Positions 15,495 to 24,018 of a DNA stretch of 45,891 bases are shown one piece after another. The stretch covers positions 1 to 45,891 of the forward strand of contig JAWOFN010000061.1 of the NCBI GenBank assembly GCA_046497505.1, written 5' to 3'. This stretch comes from JAWOFN01 sp046497505 [NCBI: bacterium]. Lineage in GTDB: Bacteria; Blakebacterota; Blakebacteria; Blakebacterales. The translations under genes were made by a program, and so were the position numbers. How positions within the stretch are numbered: position 1 is the stretch's first letter; each line of letters starts with the position of its first letter. The notes beneath the pieces are model-generated. The model did no database searches and was not told where the DNA came from. It saw nothing but the letters and a program-made list of their open reading frames with translations.

Positions 15495-17546
15495 TCAGCG
15501 GGGCGGTCCCTTCTCAGCCTGCCGATCGGGGTCGTGGGTCTTGATGTCGGGGTTCCATACCGTACACCGGTTCCTGCCCCCCCGCTTGCTGGCATACATG
15601 GCGTCGTCGGCCCGCTTGACCATCTCCTCGTGGCTGGATGCGTGCTCGGGGGCGGTGGCGATCCCCACGCTCACGGTGAGGGGGTAGACCCCTTCACCCC
15701 GGTCCAGACGGGCCTGCTCCACTGTGGCCCGGATACGTTCGGCCACCTCCCTGGCCGTATTCAGATGGCAGAGGGGGAGGATCACCACGAACTCCTCGCC
15801 CCCGTACCTCGCGACAACGTCCGTCTCCCGCACCGAGGATTCCAGCAGGTCGGCGATCTCCCGGAGCGCCTCGTCCCCCCGCATGTGACCGAAGGTGTCG
15901 TTGAACTCCTTGAAATAGTCCAGGTCCACCATGATGAGGGAGAGGGGATAGCTGTAGCGCACGCTCCGCTTGTACTCGATCTCGAGCCGCTTGAAGAACT
16001 GCCTGTGGTTGTAGAGACCGGTGAGACCGTCCGTGATGGCCATGGTCTCCATCTCTTTGTACAGCAGTGCCTTCCCCAGGATCTGGGCGATCTGGGTGGC
16101 CACGATATGGACCACCCGCTGGTCCTCGGCACTGTAGGCGTCGAGCTCGTCCGATTCCAGGTTGAGGACCCCGATGACCCGGTCCTTCTGGAAGAGGGGG
16201 ACGGCCAGCTCGCTGCGGATGGTGGGATCCACGGGGATGTACCGGGCGTCCTTGGTCACGTCGGGGAGGTAGATGGTCTTCCCCTCACTGGCCACGATGC
16301 CGGTGATCCCCTTGCCCACCTTCAGTTCCAGGGCCTCGATGGCGGGCAGGGACTCCCCGGCGGACGCCGAGATCTTGAGGCCTTCGCCGGTGGGCGGCGT
16401 GAGGAGGATACCCACGCCGGTGGTCTGGAAGAAGGAACGGATCTCGCCCACCACCGTGTTGAGCAGCTCGCTCAGGTCCTCGATGGTGGCGATGGCGCGG
16501 GTGATCCGGTTCACCAGTTCCAGCTCGTTGAGACGGTCCAGCGCCTCCTCGTAGGCCAGGGCCTGACGCAGGGCGGCTCCGATCTGGGTGGCGATGATGT
16601 TGGCCAGCCTCAGGTCGTCGGGGCCGAAGTCGGCGGGCTCGTCCGACTCGAGGTTGAGGACCCCGATGACCTCCCCCTCCGCCCGGATCGGCACGGCCAT
16701 CTCGCTGCGCACGTCCGGATGCCCCTCGATGTAGTCGGGGTCCCGACTCACGTCGCGTACGAGCCGGGAGAGTCCCGTCTGGAACACCCGGCCGGTGATG
16801 CCCCGGCCGGGCACCAGTTCGATGTCGTGCAGCACCTCCATCTCGATGCCGCTCACCGCCCGGATCTCAAGACGCTCCTCACGATCGTCGTAGAGCATGA
16901 TGTAGCCGAAATGGGCGTGGAAGTCCCGGGTGAGGGCATGCACCAGCTCATCGAGGCACTCGTCCAGCGTACGGTCGGACTGGAGGATACGGCTGAGGTC
17001 GTGGAGGAGGAGCAGCCTGCGGACCTGGGTCTGGAGTTCCTCCCGGAGCAGGCTCCCGTCGATGGACCTCCCCAGGGCGGATCCGAGGAGCTGGAAGGTC
17101 TCCATCTCCTGGACGGCCAGGCTCGCCCCCCGGGGGAAGAGAGCCAGCATCACCCCATGGGGCCGCTGTTCGGAGCCGACCCGTATGCCCAGGGTGGTGA
17201 GAGTGCCCCGGTTCTCACCCAGGGAGCTCGCCAGCCCCTCATCCAGCGCCTCCCCCTGGAAGACCTGCGGTGTCCCGCTGTGGAGGATCTCCTGCGCGAA
17301 GCCCCGGCTGCCGGGGAGCCGGATCGACTCGGGAGGGGGGTCCTCCGGTCCGGACTGCCGGTCGAGGACCAGGTCCTCCCTGCGGAGGTCGTACCTCCAC
17401 CAGAGCACCGCCCGGGCATGCAGGAGTACCCGGACGTCCTCCAGGAACCCCTGCAGGATGTCTTCCGCCCCTCCGGCGGAATGGAGGTGGCTGAGAGCCT
17501 GGATGAGCAGGCTGGTATAGGAACGCGTACTTCTTTCGGCTGTCAT
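15495..17546 (-). CDS. Diguanylate cyclase with three GAF domains
   Basis: A 683-residue cytoplasmic protein without a signal or membrane helices. Three GAF domains span about residues 15-155, 175-310 and 340-480; the second and third both carry the repeated pattern R-SEMAVPIRAEGEVIGVLNLESD / RSELAVPLFQKDRVIGVLNL. The C-terminal GGDEF domain (about residues 505-665) has an intact active site (RYGGEEFVVILP) and the product-inhibition I-site (RETD, five residues before GGEEF). It should make c-di-GMP in response to small ligands or redox state. ATG 17546 is the start; a strong promoter lies upstream at 17598-17627. No c-di-GMP effector is obvious in the window. Confidence 0.9.
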   Translation of the reverse strand: MTAERSTRSYTSLLIQALSHLHSAGGAEDILQGFLEDVRVLLHARAVLWWRYDLRREDLVLDRQSGPEDPPPESIRLPGSRGFAQEILHSGTPQVFQGEALDEGLASSLGENRGTLTTLGIRVGSEQRPHGVMLALFPRGASLAVQEMETFQLLGSALGRSIDGSLLREELQTQVRRLLLLHDLSRILQSDRTLDECLDELVHALTRDFHAHFGYIMLYDDREERLEIRAVSGIEMEVLHDIELVPGRGITGRVFQTGLSRLVRDVSRDPDYIEGHPDVRSEMAVPIRAEGEVIGVLNLESDEPADFGPDDLRLANIIATQIGAALRQALAYEEALDRLNELELVNRITRAIATIEDLSELLNTVVGEIRSFFQTTGVGILLTPPTGEGLKISASAGESLPAIEALELKVGKGITGIVASEGKTIYLPDVTKDARYIPVDPTIRSELAVPLFQKDRVIGVLNLESDELDAYSAEDQRVVHIVATQIAQILGKALLYKEMETMAITDGLTGLYNHRQFFKRLEIEYKRSVRYSYPLSLIMVDLDYFKEFNDTFGHMRGDEALREIADLLESSVRETDVVARYGGEEFVVILPLCHLNTAREVAERIRATVEQARLDRGEGVYPLTVSVGIATAPEHASSHEEMVKRADDAMYASKRGGRNRCTVWNPDIKTHDPDRQAEKGPPR

Positions 17547-17597
17547 TCCCCTGTCTCGATCCCGATCCCGCTTCAGCAGGGCCGAACCTGTCCGTGC

Positions 17598-17627
17598 AGG
17601 ATACCCGACCCATCGGTCGAATGTAAA
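17598..17627 (-). promoter_or_regulatory. Promoter of the GAF-GGDEF gene
   Basis: On the minus strand: TTTACA (17627-17622, five of six -35 positions), an 18-bp spacer and TATCCT (17603-17598). It is 51 bp upstream of the ATG and divergent from the mla promoter. Confidence 0.55.
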
Positions 17628-17653
17628 CGTCCGGCCCGACAGGAAGGGGGCGG

Positions 17654-17683
17654 TTGCTGAGGCGGGCGAGGGGTACCTATACT
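17654..17683 (+). promoter_or_regulatory. Promoter of the mla-like operon
   Basis: TTGCTG (17654-17659), an 18-bp spacer and TATACT (17678-17683, five of six -10 positions), about 47 bp before the proposed mlaE start. Confidence 0.55.
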
Positions 17684-17730
17684 CCCATCCATCCCGTCGC
17701 CCCCTCCCCGGACCGGGGGACTCGACAACG

Positions 17731-18543
17731 GTGTATGCCGGTGCGGAGCAAGCGTTGCTGAGACAGATCGCCCAGATCGGCGCCTCGATGCGCAGGAGCC
17801 TGAGAAGGACCTCGGATAAGATCCGCTTCGGCTTCCAGGCGGCGGGTGTGCTGCTGCGCCTGCCCCGCCTGGGTATCGGCTTCACATGGCGCGTGATCCT
17901 CAACCAGGTCCGGTTCACCGGTGTGCACGCGCTCCCCTTCCTCACCCTGGTCTCCGCCGTGGTCAGCGGCCTGGTGGTCATCCAGGTCCTGAGTCAGGTC
18001 TCCAAGGTGGGTTTCGAGGCCATCCTGGGCACCGTACTGGTGGCGGCCATGATCCGGGAGCTGGGTCCGCTCCTCACCGCGGTGGTGGTCATCGGCCGCT
18101 CCGGCACGGCCATCGCCGCCGAACTGGGGACCAACCGGGTGATGGGGGAGATCACCGCCCTGGAGGCCATGGGGGTGGACCCCCTCCACTACGTGGTCTT
18201 CCCCCGCCTGGTGGGCGTGACCTTCGCCACCGTCTGCCTGGTGGTCTATTTCGACGGCATCGCCCTCTTCTTCGGGTACGCGGCCGCGGCCCTGACCACC
18301 GGGATGAGCATGGGGACCTATCTCCGGTACGTCCTGGACCAGCTCAGTCTGGCGGATTTCTACGTCACCGGCATCAAGGGACTCCTCTTCGGCGTCATCA
18401 TCGCGCTGCTCCCCTCCTTCCACGGGCTGCTGGTGCGCCGGGCGCCGACCGAGGTCCCCCGGGCGGTGACCCGTGCCGTGGTGGAGTGCCTGGCCCTGGT
18501 GTTCCTCGTGAGCGGCATCGTGTCCGCCCTCTTCTACTACTAG
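17731..18543 (+). CDS. mlaE: MlaE family lipid ABC transporter permease
   Basis: A 270-residue permease of the phospholipid-transport (Mla/Mce) family. The conserved segment AAMIRELGPLLTAVVVIGRS (about residues 105-124), followed by GTAIAAELGTNRVMGEITAL and EAMGVDPLHYVVFPRL, is canonical. Five or six hydrophobic helices are visible. The start is ambiguous: GTG 17731 gives the listed frame; TTG 17755 has GGAG eight bases upstream; ATG 17788 is also possible. It forms an operon with an MlaF-like and an MlaD protein. It should move phospholipids between the inner membrane and the periplasm, though its ATPase partner here looks inactive. Confidence 0.88.
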   Translation: MYAGAEQALLRQIAQIGASMRRSLRRTSDKIRFGFQAAGVLLRLPRLGIGFTWRVILNQVRFTGVHALPFLTLVSAVVSGLVVIQVLSQVSKVGFEAILGTVLVAAMIRELGPLLTAVVVIGRSGTAIAAELGTNRVMGEITALEAMGVDPLHYVVFPRLVGVTFATVCLVVYFDGIALFFGYAAAALTTGMSMGTYLRYVLDQLSLADFYVTGIKGLLFGVIIALLPSFHGLLVRRAPTEVPRAVTRAVVECLALVFLVSGIVSALFYY

Positions 18544-18548
18544 CTCCC

Positions 18549-19388
18549 ATGAACCCTCCTCCCGACACGCTGGAACAGGTCATGGGCGATGGGGGCACGG
18601 GTTGGGAAGGCCGCTGTGTCCTGAGGGCCGAGGGGGTGGTCCTCTCCCCGGAGGGGGGAGAGGGATCGGAACCCCTCGACCTGGAGATCGAGGCCGGGGA
18701 GCGGGTCGCCGTGGTGCTGGACTCGGAGTGGGAGGCACGGGCCCTCCCCCGGGCCCTGCTGGGGCTGGAACCCCCGGTGGGGGGACGGGTGGAACTGCTG
18801 GGAGAGGACATCTACGACCTCCCGGAGCGCCAGCTCCTGGAACTGCGCCGGCACATCGGTGTGGTGCTCCACAACGGGGGGCTCATCCACAACCTCACCG
18901 TGTGGTACAATGTGGCCCTCCCCGCCCTCTACCACAGCAGGTTCCAGGACACCGAGGGGGTGGAGCGGCGGGTGGACCTGCTGCTCCGGCGCTGCAGGGT
19001 GCGGGAGCTGAGGGACCTCAGGCCCGCCCTGCTGGACGAATACACCCGGAAGCGGGTGGCCCTGGCCCGGAGCTGGGTCCTCTCCCCCGACCTGGTGGTG
19101 CTGGAGGACCCGCTGGTGGATGTCGACACGGGCTCCGGTGCCCGGATCCTCGACATGGTCCTGGGGGAGGCCCCCGGGGACTGGGAGGGGGAGGACCCCC
19201 GGCCGCACCAGGCAGGGGTCCTCATCACATCCCAGGGGTTCCACGAGGCTTTCTTCCGCCAGGCGGACCGGATGGTGGTCGTCCACCGGGGTTCCACGAT
19301 CTTCGACGGGCCCCCCTCCGGGTTCGACCGGCGGGGCAAGAAGCATCCGACCGACATCCTCAAAGAGAGGGACCGACCGCAGTCATGA
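18549..19388 (+). CDS. MlaF-like ABC ATPase homologue lacking all ATPase motifs
   Basis: A 279-residue protein that aligns end to end with MlaF ATPases but is degenerate at every catalytic site. Where E. coli MlaF has Walker A GPSGIGKT this has LDSEWEAR (residues 57-64); the Q-loop Gln is His108; signature LSGGM is LLDEY (161-165); Walker B DE is Glu-Asp (186-187, order swapped); the H-loop His is Gln229. The fold signatures around them remain (RRHIGVVLHNGGLIHNLTVW, LARSWVLSPDLVVLEDP). The frame is intact and coupled to mlaD by ATGA, so it is probably translated. It may be a structural pseudo-ATPase. I rely on E. coli MlaF recalled from memory for the comparison. Confidence 0.85.
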   Translation: MNPPPDTLEQVMGDGGTGWEGRCVLRAEGVVLSPEGGEGSEPLDLEIEAGERVAVVLDSEWEARALPRALLGLEPPVGGRVELLGEDIYDLPERQLLELRRHIGVVLHNGGLIHNLTVWYNVALPALYHSRFQDTEGVERRVDLLLRRCRVRELRDLRPALLDEYTRKRVALARSWVLSPDLVVLEDPLVDVDTGSGARILDMVLGEAPGDWEGEDPRPHQAGVLITSQGFHEAFFRQADRMVVVHRGSTIFDGPPSGFDRRGKKHPTDILKERDRPQS

Positions 19389-20281
19389 ACTTCGAACGAC
19401 AGGACATCGGACTGGGGCTGTTCGTGATCGGGGCGGTGGTCATCGTCCTGGTGGGGCTGGTCATGGCCGTGGGGATCCTGCGGGGCGAGACGACCGAGGT
19501 CCACGTCTCGGTGGACAACGTCACGACCCTCCGCAAGGGTTCCGCCGTCTACGTGGAGGGATACCGGGTGGGGGAGATCGTGGAGATCGAGCCGCGTTTC
19601 ACCCCGGACCTGCAGTTCGACCTCACCCTGGCGGTACGGGGCGACTTCCCCCTCTACGAGGGGACGCGGGCCATGATCACGACCCCGGGGGTCATCGGCG
19701 ACGCGGTGGTCTACCTGAAGGTCCCCGAACGCAGCGCGGGCCGGCGTCTCGAGGACGGGGCGTGGATCTCCCAGGTCCCCGCTCCCGGGGTCTCCGGGAT
19801 CATCAGCAGGGCGGATACCCTGGCCCGGGCCGTGGAGCGTGTGGCCCTGCGGCTGGACCGGCTCCTGAGCCCGGAGGTCGCGGGGGAACTGCTGGACCAG
19901 CTCGAGGTGACCCTCAAGGAGGCCCGGGCCGTCATGACCTCGGTCCAGGTCCGGTTCACCCAGATGGCGGACAGCCTGGAATACGGCATCGCGGTGGGGA
20001 CGGAGACCCTGACCGCGGTCAACGACCTGCTCGCCCGCAACCAGGACCGCTTCACCTCCCTGCTCGACTCCACCCGTTCCCTCGTGGGCCTGGTGGGGAA
20101 GACGGTCCGGGAGATGAACACCTCGGTGTCAGACCAGGGTCCGAGACTGGAGAGGAGCCTGGAAGACCTGGGAACCGTGCTCGAGGAAGCCAGGATCCTC
20201 CTCGAGGACATGAACCGCCATTCGATGTGGGACATACTCTTCACCGTCCGCCATCCCGATTCCACGGGGGGTGGGGGATGA
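19385..20281 (+). CDS. mlaD: MlaD family (MCE domain) lipid-binding protein
   Basis: A 298-residue protein with one N-terminal membrane helix (about residues 10-30), an MCE domain (about 37-115, with LRKGSAVYVEGYRVGEIVEIE and MITTPGVIGDAVVYLKV) and a long helical C-terminal region (about 140-285) rich in Leu, Glu and Arg. MCE domains bind phospholipid in the periplasm. ATG 19385 overlaps the previous stop. The helical tail is longer than in E. coli MlaD (about 180 residues in total), which suggests a tunnel- or needle-like extension as in larger MCE proteins (inference). Confidence 0.88.
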   Translation: MNFERQDIGLGLFVIGAVVIVLVGLVMAVGILRGETTEVHVSVDNVTTLRKGSAVYVEGYRVGEIVEIEPRFTPDLQFDLTLAVRGDFPLYEGTRAMITTPGVIGDAVVYLKVPERSAGRRLEDGAWISQVPAPGVSGIISRADTLARAVERVALRLDRLLSPEVAGELLDQLEVTLKEARAVMTSVQVRFTQMADSLEYGIAVGTETLTAVNDLLARNQDRFTSLLDSTRSLVGLVGKTVREMNTSVSDQGPRLERSLEDLGTVLEEARILLEDMNRHSMWDILFTVRHPDSTGGGG

Positions 20282-20335
20282 TCGGGCATGCTTCGTCTGC
20301 CCGGCAGACATCAGGGGGCTGCAAGGGATGGTGAG

Positions 20336-21133
20336 ATGATCCGACGACTGCTCCTGAGTGTGAGCTTCGAGGAGGTGGAGGGAGCCCTCGAGACCGCCCG
20401 GCGCGAGGGCCTCGGTATCGAGGTGACGCTCTATGACACGCACTGGCTGATGAGTGAGGGCGCGGTGGAGGACGCCCGTGCCATGGGAGAGCGGCTGGCG
20501 CGGGAGGGGATCCCCGTCACCGCCCACGGTCCGCTCTACGACCTGAACCCGGGGAGCCTGGACCCCACCATCCGCAGCTACACCCGGGAGTGCATGCTCC
20601 GGGGAGTCGAGGTGACCGGTGCCCTCGGGGGCGGGAAGGTCGTCTACCACACCTTCTACAACCCCCTGCTCCCCGGCGGGGTGCTGCCCGGCTGGAAGGA
20701 ACTGGCCCGTCCCGTCTGGGGGGAGGCGGTCTCCGCGGCGAAGGAGGCGGGGATCTCCCTCTGCATGGAGAACAGCTACGAACCCACCGCCGAGTTCTTC
20801 CAGGGTCTCCTGGAGGACCTGGCCGAGGGGGCCGACGTATGCTTCGACCCCGCCCACGTGCATCTCTACAGCCGGGACGGGCAGTCCGCATGGGTGGTGA
20901 CCCTCGGCCACCGGGTGAACCACGTCCACCTGAACGACAACGCGGGGTCGAGCGACGATCACCTGGCCCTGGGACGGGGGGACATACCCTACGGGAGCTT
21001 CCTGGAGGACATGTGCAGGGCGTGCGGGAGGGAGAGCACGGTGGTGCTGGAGATGACGCTTCCCCGGGCGCTGGAGTCGCTGGGCTTCTTGAGGGCGATG
21101 GATCTGTGGGACGGGGGCGGCGAGAGGCCTTGA
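20336..21133 (+). CDS. Sugar phosphate isomerase/epimerase-like TIM-barrel protein
   Basis: A 265-residue protein of the xylose-isomerase-like TIM-barrel (AP_endonuc_2) superfamily. Putative metal ligands are visible along the barrel: a His in VTAHGPLYDLN, His in VVYHTFYNP, Glu in SLCMENSYE, Asp and His in CFDPAHVHLY, His in VNHVHLNDN and Glu in VVLEMTL. The start is ATG 20336 after AGGGATGGTGAG; an open frame continues upstream but without a better start. It may act on a sugar, a polyol or an abasic-site-like substrate; no pathway genes are near. It is followed by the MscS-like channel 46 nt downstream. Confidence 0.75.
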   Translation: MIRRLLLSVSFEEVEGALETARREGLGIEVTLYDTHWLMSEGAVEDARAMGERLAREGIPVTAHGPLYDLNPGSLDPTIRSYTRECMLRGVEVTGALGGGKVVYHTFYNPLLPGGVLPGWKELARPVWGEAVSAAKEAGISLCMENSYEPTAEFFQGLLEDLAEGADVCFDPAHVHLYSRDGQSAWVVTLGHRVNHVHLNDNAGSSDDHLALGRGDIPYGSFLEDMCRACGRESTVVLEMTLPRALESLGFLRAMDLWDGGGERP

Positions 21134-21179
21134 ACCCCTTCCGGGAAACCGTGACGCCCCTCCGCGGAAGGGCGGGAGC

Positions 21180-22742
21180 GTGAACCTCTGGACGGAGATC
21201 CTGAGGCCGGGACTCCTGGCCGCCTTCTGGTCCCTGGTCTTCTTCATCCCCACGTGGGCCCTCTATCGCTGGGCCCGGCTGGCCGGCCGCATCCGCCGGT
21301 TCGACCGCTCCATCCGGCTCCTGATCCTCCTCATGGTGGGCATCCTCTTCCTGGACACGGGGGGCGTGGAAGCGCTGGTGGGGCTGGAGATCCTCCTCAA
21401 CGAGGCCTTCGGGCTGCCCATCGAGCTGCTCCAGGACCTGGCCCGGACCGTGGTGGTCCTCGTGGCCGCCCTCTTCGGGGCCGCCCTGGTGGACGCGGTG
21501 GTCTTCGAGACCTATCTCCGCTCGGCGAAGGAACGTCACGTCCCCAAGCTGCTACGGGACGCGGTGAAACTGGTCATCGTGGCGGGGGGCCTGGGCACCG
21601 CGCTGGTGAGGATATGGGGGGTGGACGCCACCGCGCTGGGCGGTGGGGCCGCGGTGGTCACCCTGGTACTGGGTCTCGCGCTCCAGAACGTCCTGGGAGA
21701 CCTCTTCAGCGGGGTGGTCCTCCAGTTCGAGAGCCCCTTCAAGAACGGCGACTGGATCAGGGTGGGGGAACTGGAAGGGGAGGTGGTGGAACTCAACTGG
21801 CGGGCCACCCGTCTCCACAGCCGGAAGAACGTCGCCATCGTCATCCCCAACTCGGTGGTGGCCAAGGCGGAGCTGCGGAACTTCGCCATGTTCACCCCCT
21901 ACGCCGCCGTGGACCGGTACGTGGGCACCGAGTACAAGGAGCCGCCGAACCGCATCAAGGGGGCCGTCATGGAGGCCATGCTCCAGTGCGGACAGGTCCT
22001 CCGGCAGCCGCCTCCCCAGGTGTGGACCGACGAATACGGTGATTCGGCCATCATCTACCGCATGCGTTTCTGGGTCCGGGAATTCCGCCGCATCCCGGAG
22101 ATCTCGGACGAGGTGATGACCAACGTGTGGTACGCCTTCAAGCGGAACGACATCACCATCCCCTGGCCCATCCGGAACGTCTACATGCGGAGCGAGGAGG
22201 GGCCCACCCGGGAGGAGCGGACCGAGGTGCTGGCCGACCTTCTCCGGCAGGTGGACCTCTTCACGCCGCTGCCCCGGGAGACGCTCCAGGGACTGGCCGG
22301 GAAGATGGAGGCCAAGTTCTTCGGCCGGGGGGAGGTCCTCATCGAACAGGGTTCGGAGGGGGAGAGCTTCTTCATCGTCGAGAGCGGCCGGGTGGAGGTG
22401 CTGGTGAGCCCGGAGGAGGGTGGCAGACCCTCCCGGGCGGCCGTCCTGGGTCCCCGGGACTTCTTCGGGGAGATGAGCCTGCTGGCAGGGGCACGCCGTA
22501 CCGCCACCATCCGCGCCCTGGAGGACACCCGGGTCATCGTGCTGGACAGGGAGGCGTTCGCAGAGGTCATCGAGGAGAACCCCGAGGTGGCGGCGGAGAT
22601 GGCCAGCATCTACTACTCCCGGAGCGACCAGCTCATCCGGATGCACGAGGAGTCGGGGGTGGGCGAGGAGGAGGGACCGGAGGAGGAAGCCGCGGAGAAG
22701 GCGCTGCTGAGGAAGATCCAGAGGTTCTTCGGCTTGAAGTGA
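21180..22742 (+). CDS. MscS-family mechanosensitive channel with C-terminal cyclic-nucleotide-binding domain
   Basis: A 520-residue channel. Four hydrophobic helices precede the pore-lining helix (about residues 147-175, GGGAAVVTLVLGLALQNVLG), followed by the MscS beta domain (FESPFKNGDWIRVGELEGEV, then VVELNWRATRLHS and IVIPNSVVAKA). A cNMP-binding domain occupies about residues 370-490: it contains GEVLIEQGSEGESFFIVESG and the phosphate-binding cassette FGEMSLLAGARRTATIRA. The start is GTG 21180 after GGAAGGGCGGGAG. Channels with this domain order are known as cyclic-nucleotide-gated MscS homologues. A cAMP source (the CHASE2 cyclase) lies 4.3 kb downstream on the same strand. Confidence 0.88.
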   Translation: MNLWTEILRPGLLAAFWSLVFFIPTWALYRWARLAGRIRRFDRSIRLLILLMVGILFLDTGGVEALVGLEILLNEAFGLPIELLQDLARTVVVLVAALFGAALVDAVVFETYLRSAKERHVPKLLRDAVKLVIVAGGLGTALVRIWGVDATALGGGAAVVTLVLGLALQNVLGDLFSGVVLQFESPFKNGDWIRVGELEGEVVELNWRATRLHSRKNVAIVIPNSVVAKAELRNFAMFTPYAAVDRYVGTEYKEPPNRIKGAVMEAMLQCGQVLRQPPPQVWTDEYGDSAIIYRMRFWVREFRRIPEISDEVMTNVWYAFKRNDITIPWPIRNVYMRSEEGPTREERTEVLADLLRQVDLFTPLPRETLQGLAGKMEAKFFGRGEVLIEQGSEGESFFIVESGRVEVLVSPEEGGRPSRAAVLGPRDFFGEMSLLAGARRTATIRALEDTRVIVLDREAFAEVIEENPEVAAEMASIYYSRSDQLIRMHEESGVGEEEGPEEEAAEKALLRKIQRFFGLK

Positions 22743-22929
22743 GGATGCCCCTCAGAGACCCCGGGGCGGTCCCGGGAGGACGTGGGGCAGTCCGCGAACG
22801 ATTAGGGCCACGAACGGCCAGGGCGCCGCGGGACGAGATAATAATGCTGGAACCGGCCGGGCTGCGGGACTAGAATCCCTCTCTCGTCGAGGGCCCCAGT
22901 CCGGTCCAATCCCCATGGAGGTACCTGCT

Positions 22930-24009
22930 ATGCGTACAGGTGTCCGACGCCGGCTCGTGATGGGCCTGGCGGCTGCAGCCTGTCTCTGGTCTGTCGAGGC
23001 CCACGCCCAGTTCCAGGTCCAGATCATCCCCACCGGGGATATCGAGGCCTTCTACCTCAGCGACCTCGATCCCCTGCAGACGGGGAACGCATCCGATTTC
23101 TTCCTCGTCCGTCTGATGAACAACACCGGGGCGGAAGCGATCGTCTCCCTGGAGTTCGAACTCAGTTCGGACGATTATGGGATGCTGGCCACCGGCCGGA
23201 CGGAGCCCTTCGCCCTGGGCCAGATGGCCGAGTTCGGCAACACCGACCTGACCACCCTCGGTCAGCAGTACAGCCTCCAGGACTACGACATCGATACCGA
23301 GAGCGCCGAGGAACTGGGGGAGAGGATCCTGGAGAGCGGGGTCCTCCCCTCGGACACCTATCACTTCACCCTGGTGCTCTACCAGGGCGGTATGGAGGTG
23401 GCGCGGAACACCTGGGATCGCCCGGTCATCAACCCCAGCCGGGTCGACCTGCTGGCTCCCGGCGGGGAGTTCGGCGGCGTGCTCCCGGTGGTGGCCAACG
23501 ACACCCCGCAGTTCTTCTGGGCCACGGACGCGTTCTCTGCCGGGACATCGGTCCGTTTCCGGATCCGGGTGGTGAGAGTGGACGATGCCGCTACCGCGGA
23601 AGAGGCGATGCAGGGGTACGCCTCCTGGGAGGAGGAGATCGCCAACTCCACGAGCGCGATCTATCCCCCCGGCGTCTCGGCCCTTCCCCTCGAACCCGGG
23701 GCCACCTACGCCTGGCAGGTGGAACGGCTGGTGGAGACCTCCGGAGGCACCCGGGAACTGGAGAGCGAGATCTTCTGGTTCAAGATGGAAGACACCTCGG
23801 CGGGGATCCTGGGTGCCGACATCCAGGAAGAGGTCCGGGACATGATGGACCAGATACTGGGGACGCAGGGGATGGGGAGTGAGATGGAGGGTTTCCGGCC
23901 CACCGGCACCGTCCTCATCGACGGAAGACCGGTGGAGATCAACGCCCTCAGGGAACTGCTCCAGCAGATCGTGACCGGACAGATCACCGTCACCATCCAG
24001 ATCAGGTAA
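22930..24009 (+). CDS. Secreted protein of unknown function with fibronectin-like fold
   Basis: A 359-residue protein. The ATG at 22930 follows GGAGGT by seven bases, and a signal peptide ends at AHA-QF (about residue 27). The mature part has beta-rich stretches, including the segment YPPGVSALPLEPGATYAWQVERL typical of fibronectin-III-like or carbohydrate-binding folds, then an acidic linker (ADIQEEVRDMMDQI) and a short C-terminal strand region. I do not recognise a family. It heads a run of four genes (this, FecR, an outer-membrane protein, CHASE2 cyclase), which points to a cell-envelope sensing role. Confidence 0.7.
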   Translation: MRTGVRRRLVMGLAAAACLWSVEAHAQFQVQIIPTGDIEAFYLSDLDPLQTGNASDFFLVRLMNNTGAEAIVSLEFELSSDDYGMLATGRTEPFALGQMAEFGNTDLTTLGQQYSLQDYDIDTESAEELGERILESGVLPSDTYHFTLVLYQGGMEVARNTWDRPVINPSRVDLLAPGGEFGGVLPVVANDTPQFFWATDAFSAGTSVRFRIRVVRVDDAATAEEAMQGYASWEEEIANSTSAIYPPGVSALPLEPGATYAWQVERLVETSGGTRELESEIFWFKMEDTSAGILGADIQEEVRDMMDQILGTQGMGSEMEGFRPTGTVLIDGRPVEINALRELLQQIVTGQITVTIQIR

Positions 24010-24018
24010 GGGGGAGCC

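Noticed and set aside
15534-17660. A 708-codon open frame on the plus strand opposite the GAF-GGDEF gene
   Set aside because: It is the antisense shadow of a clearly conserved gene; its residue make-up is low complexity and no motif is present.
22847-22864. Sigma-54-like element (CTGGAAC...GGGCTG) before the secreted-protein gene
   Set aside because: GG-N10-GC spacing is present but several consensus bases are wrong and no copy of the inverted repeat is upstream; a TAGAAT -10 at 22871-22876 is equally plausible. Too weak to call.
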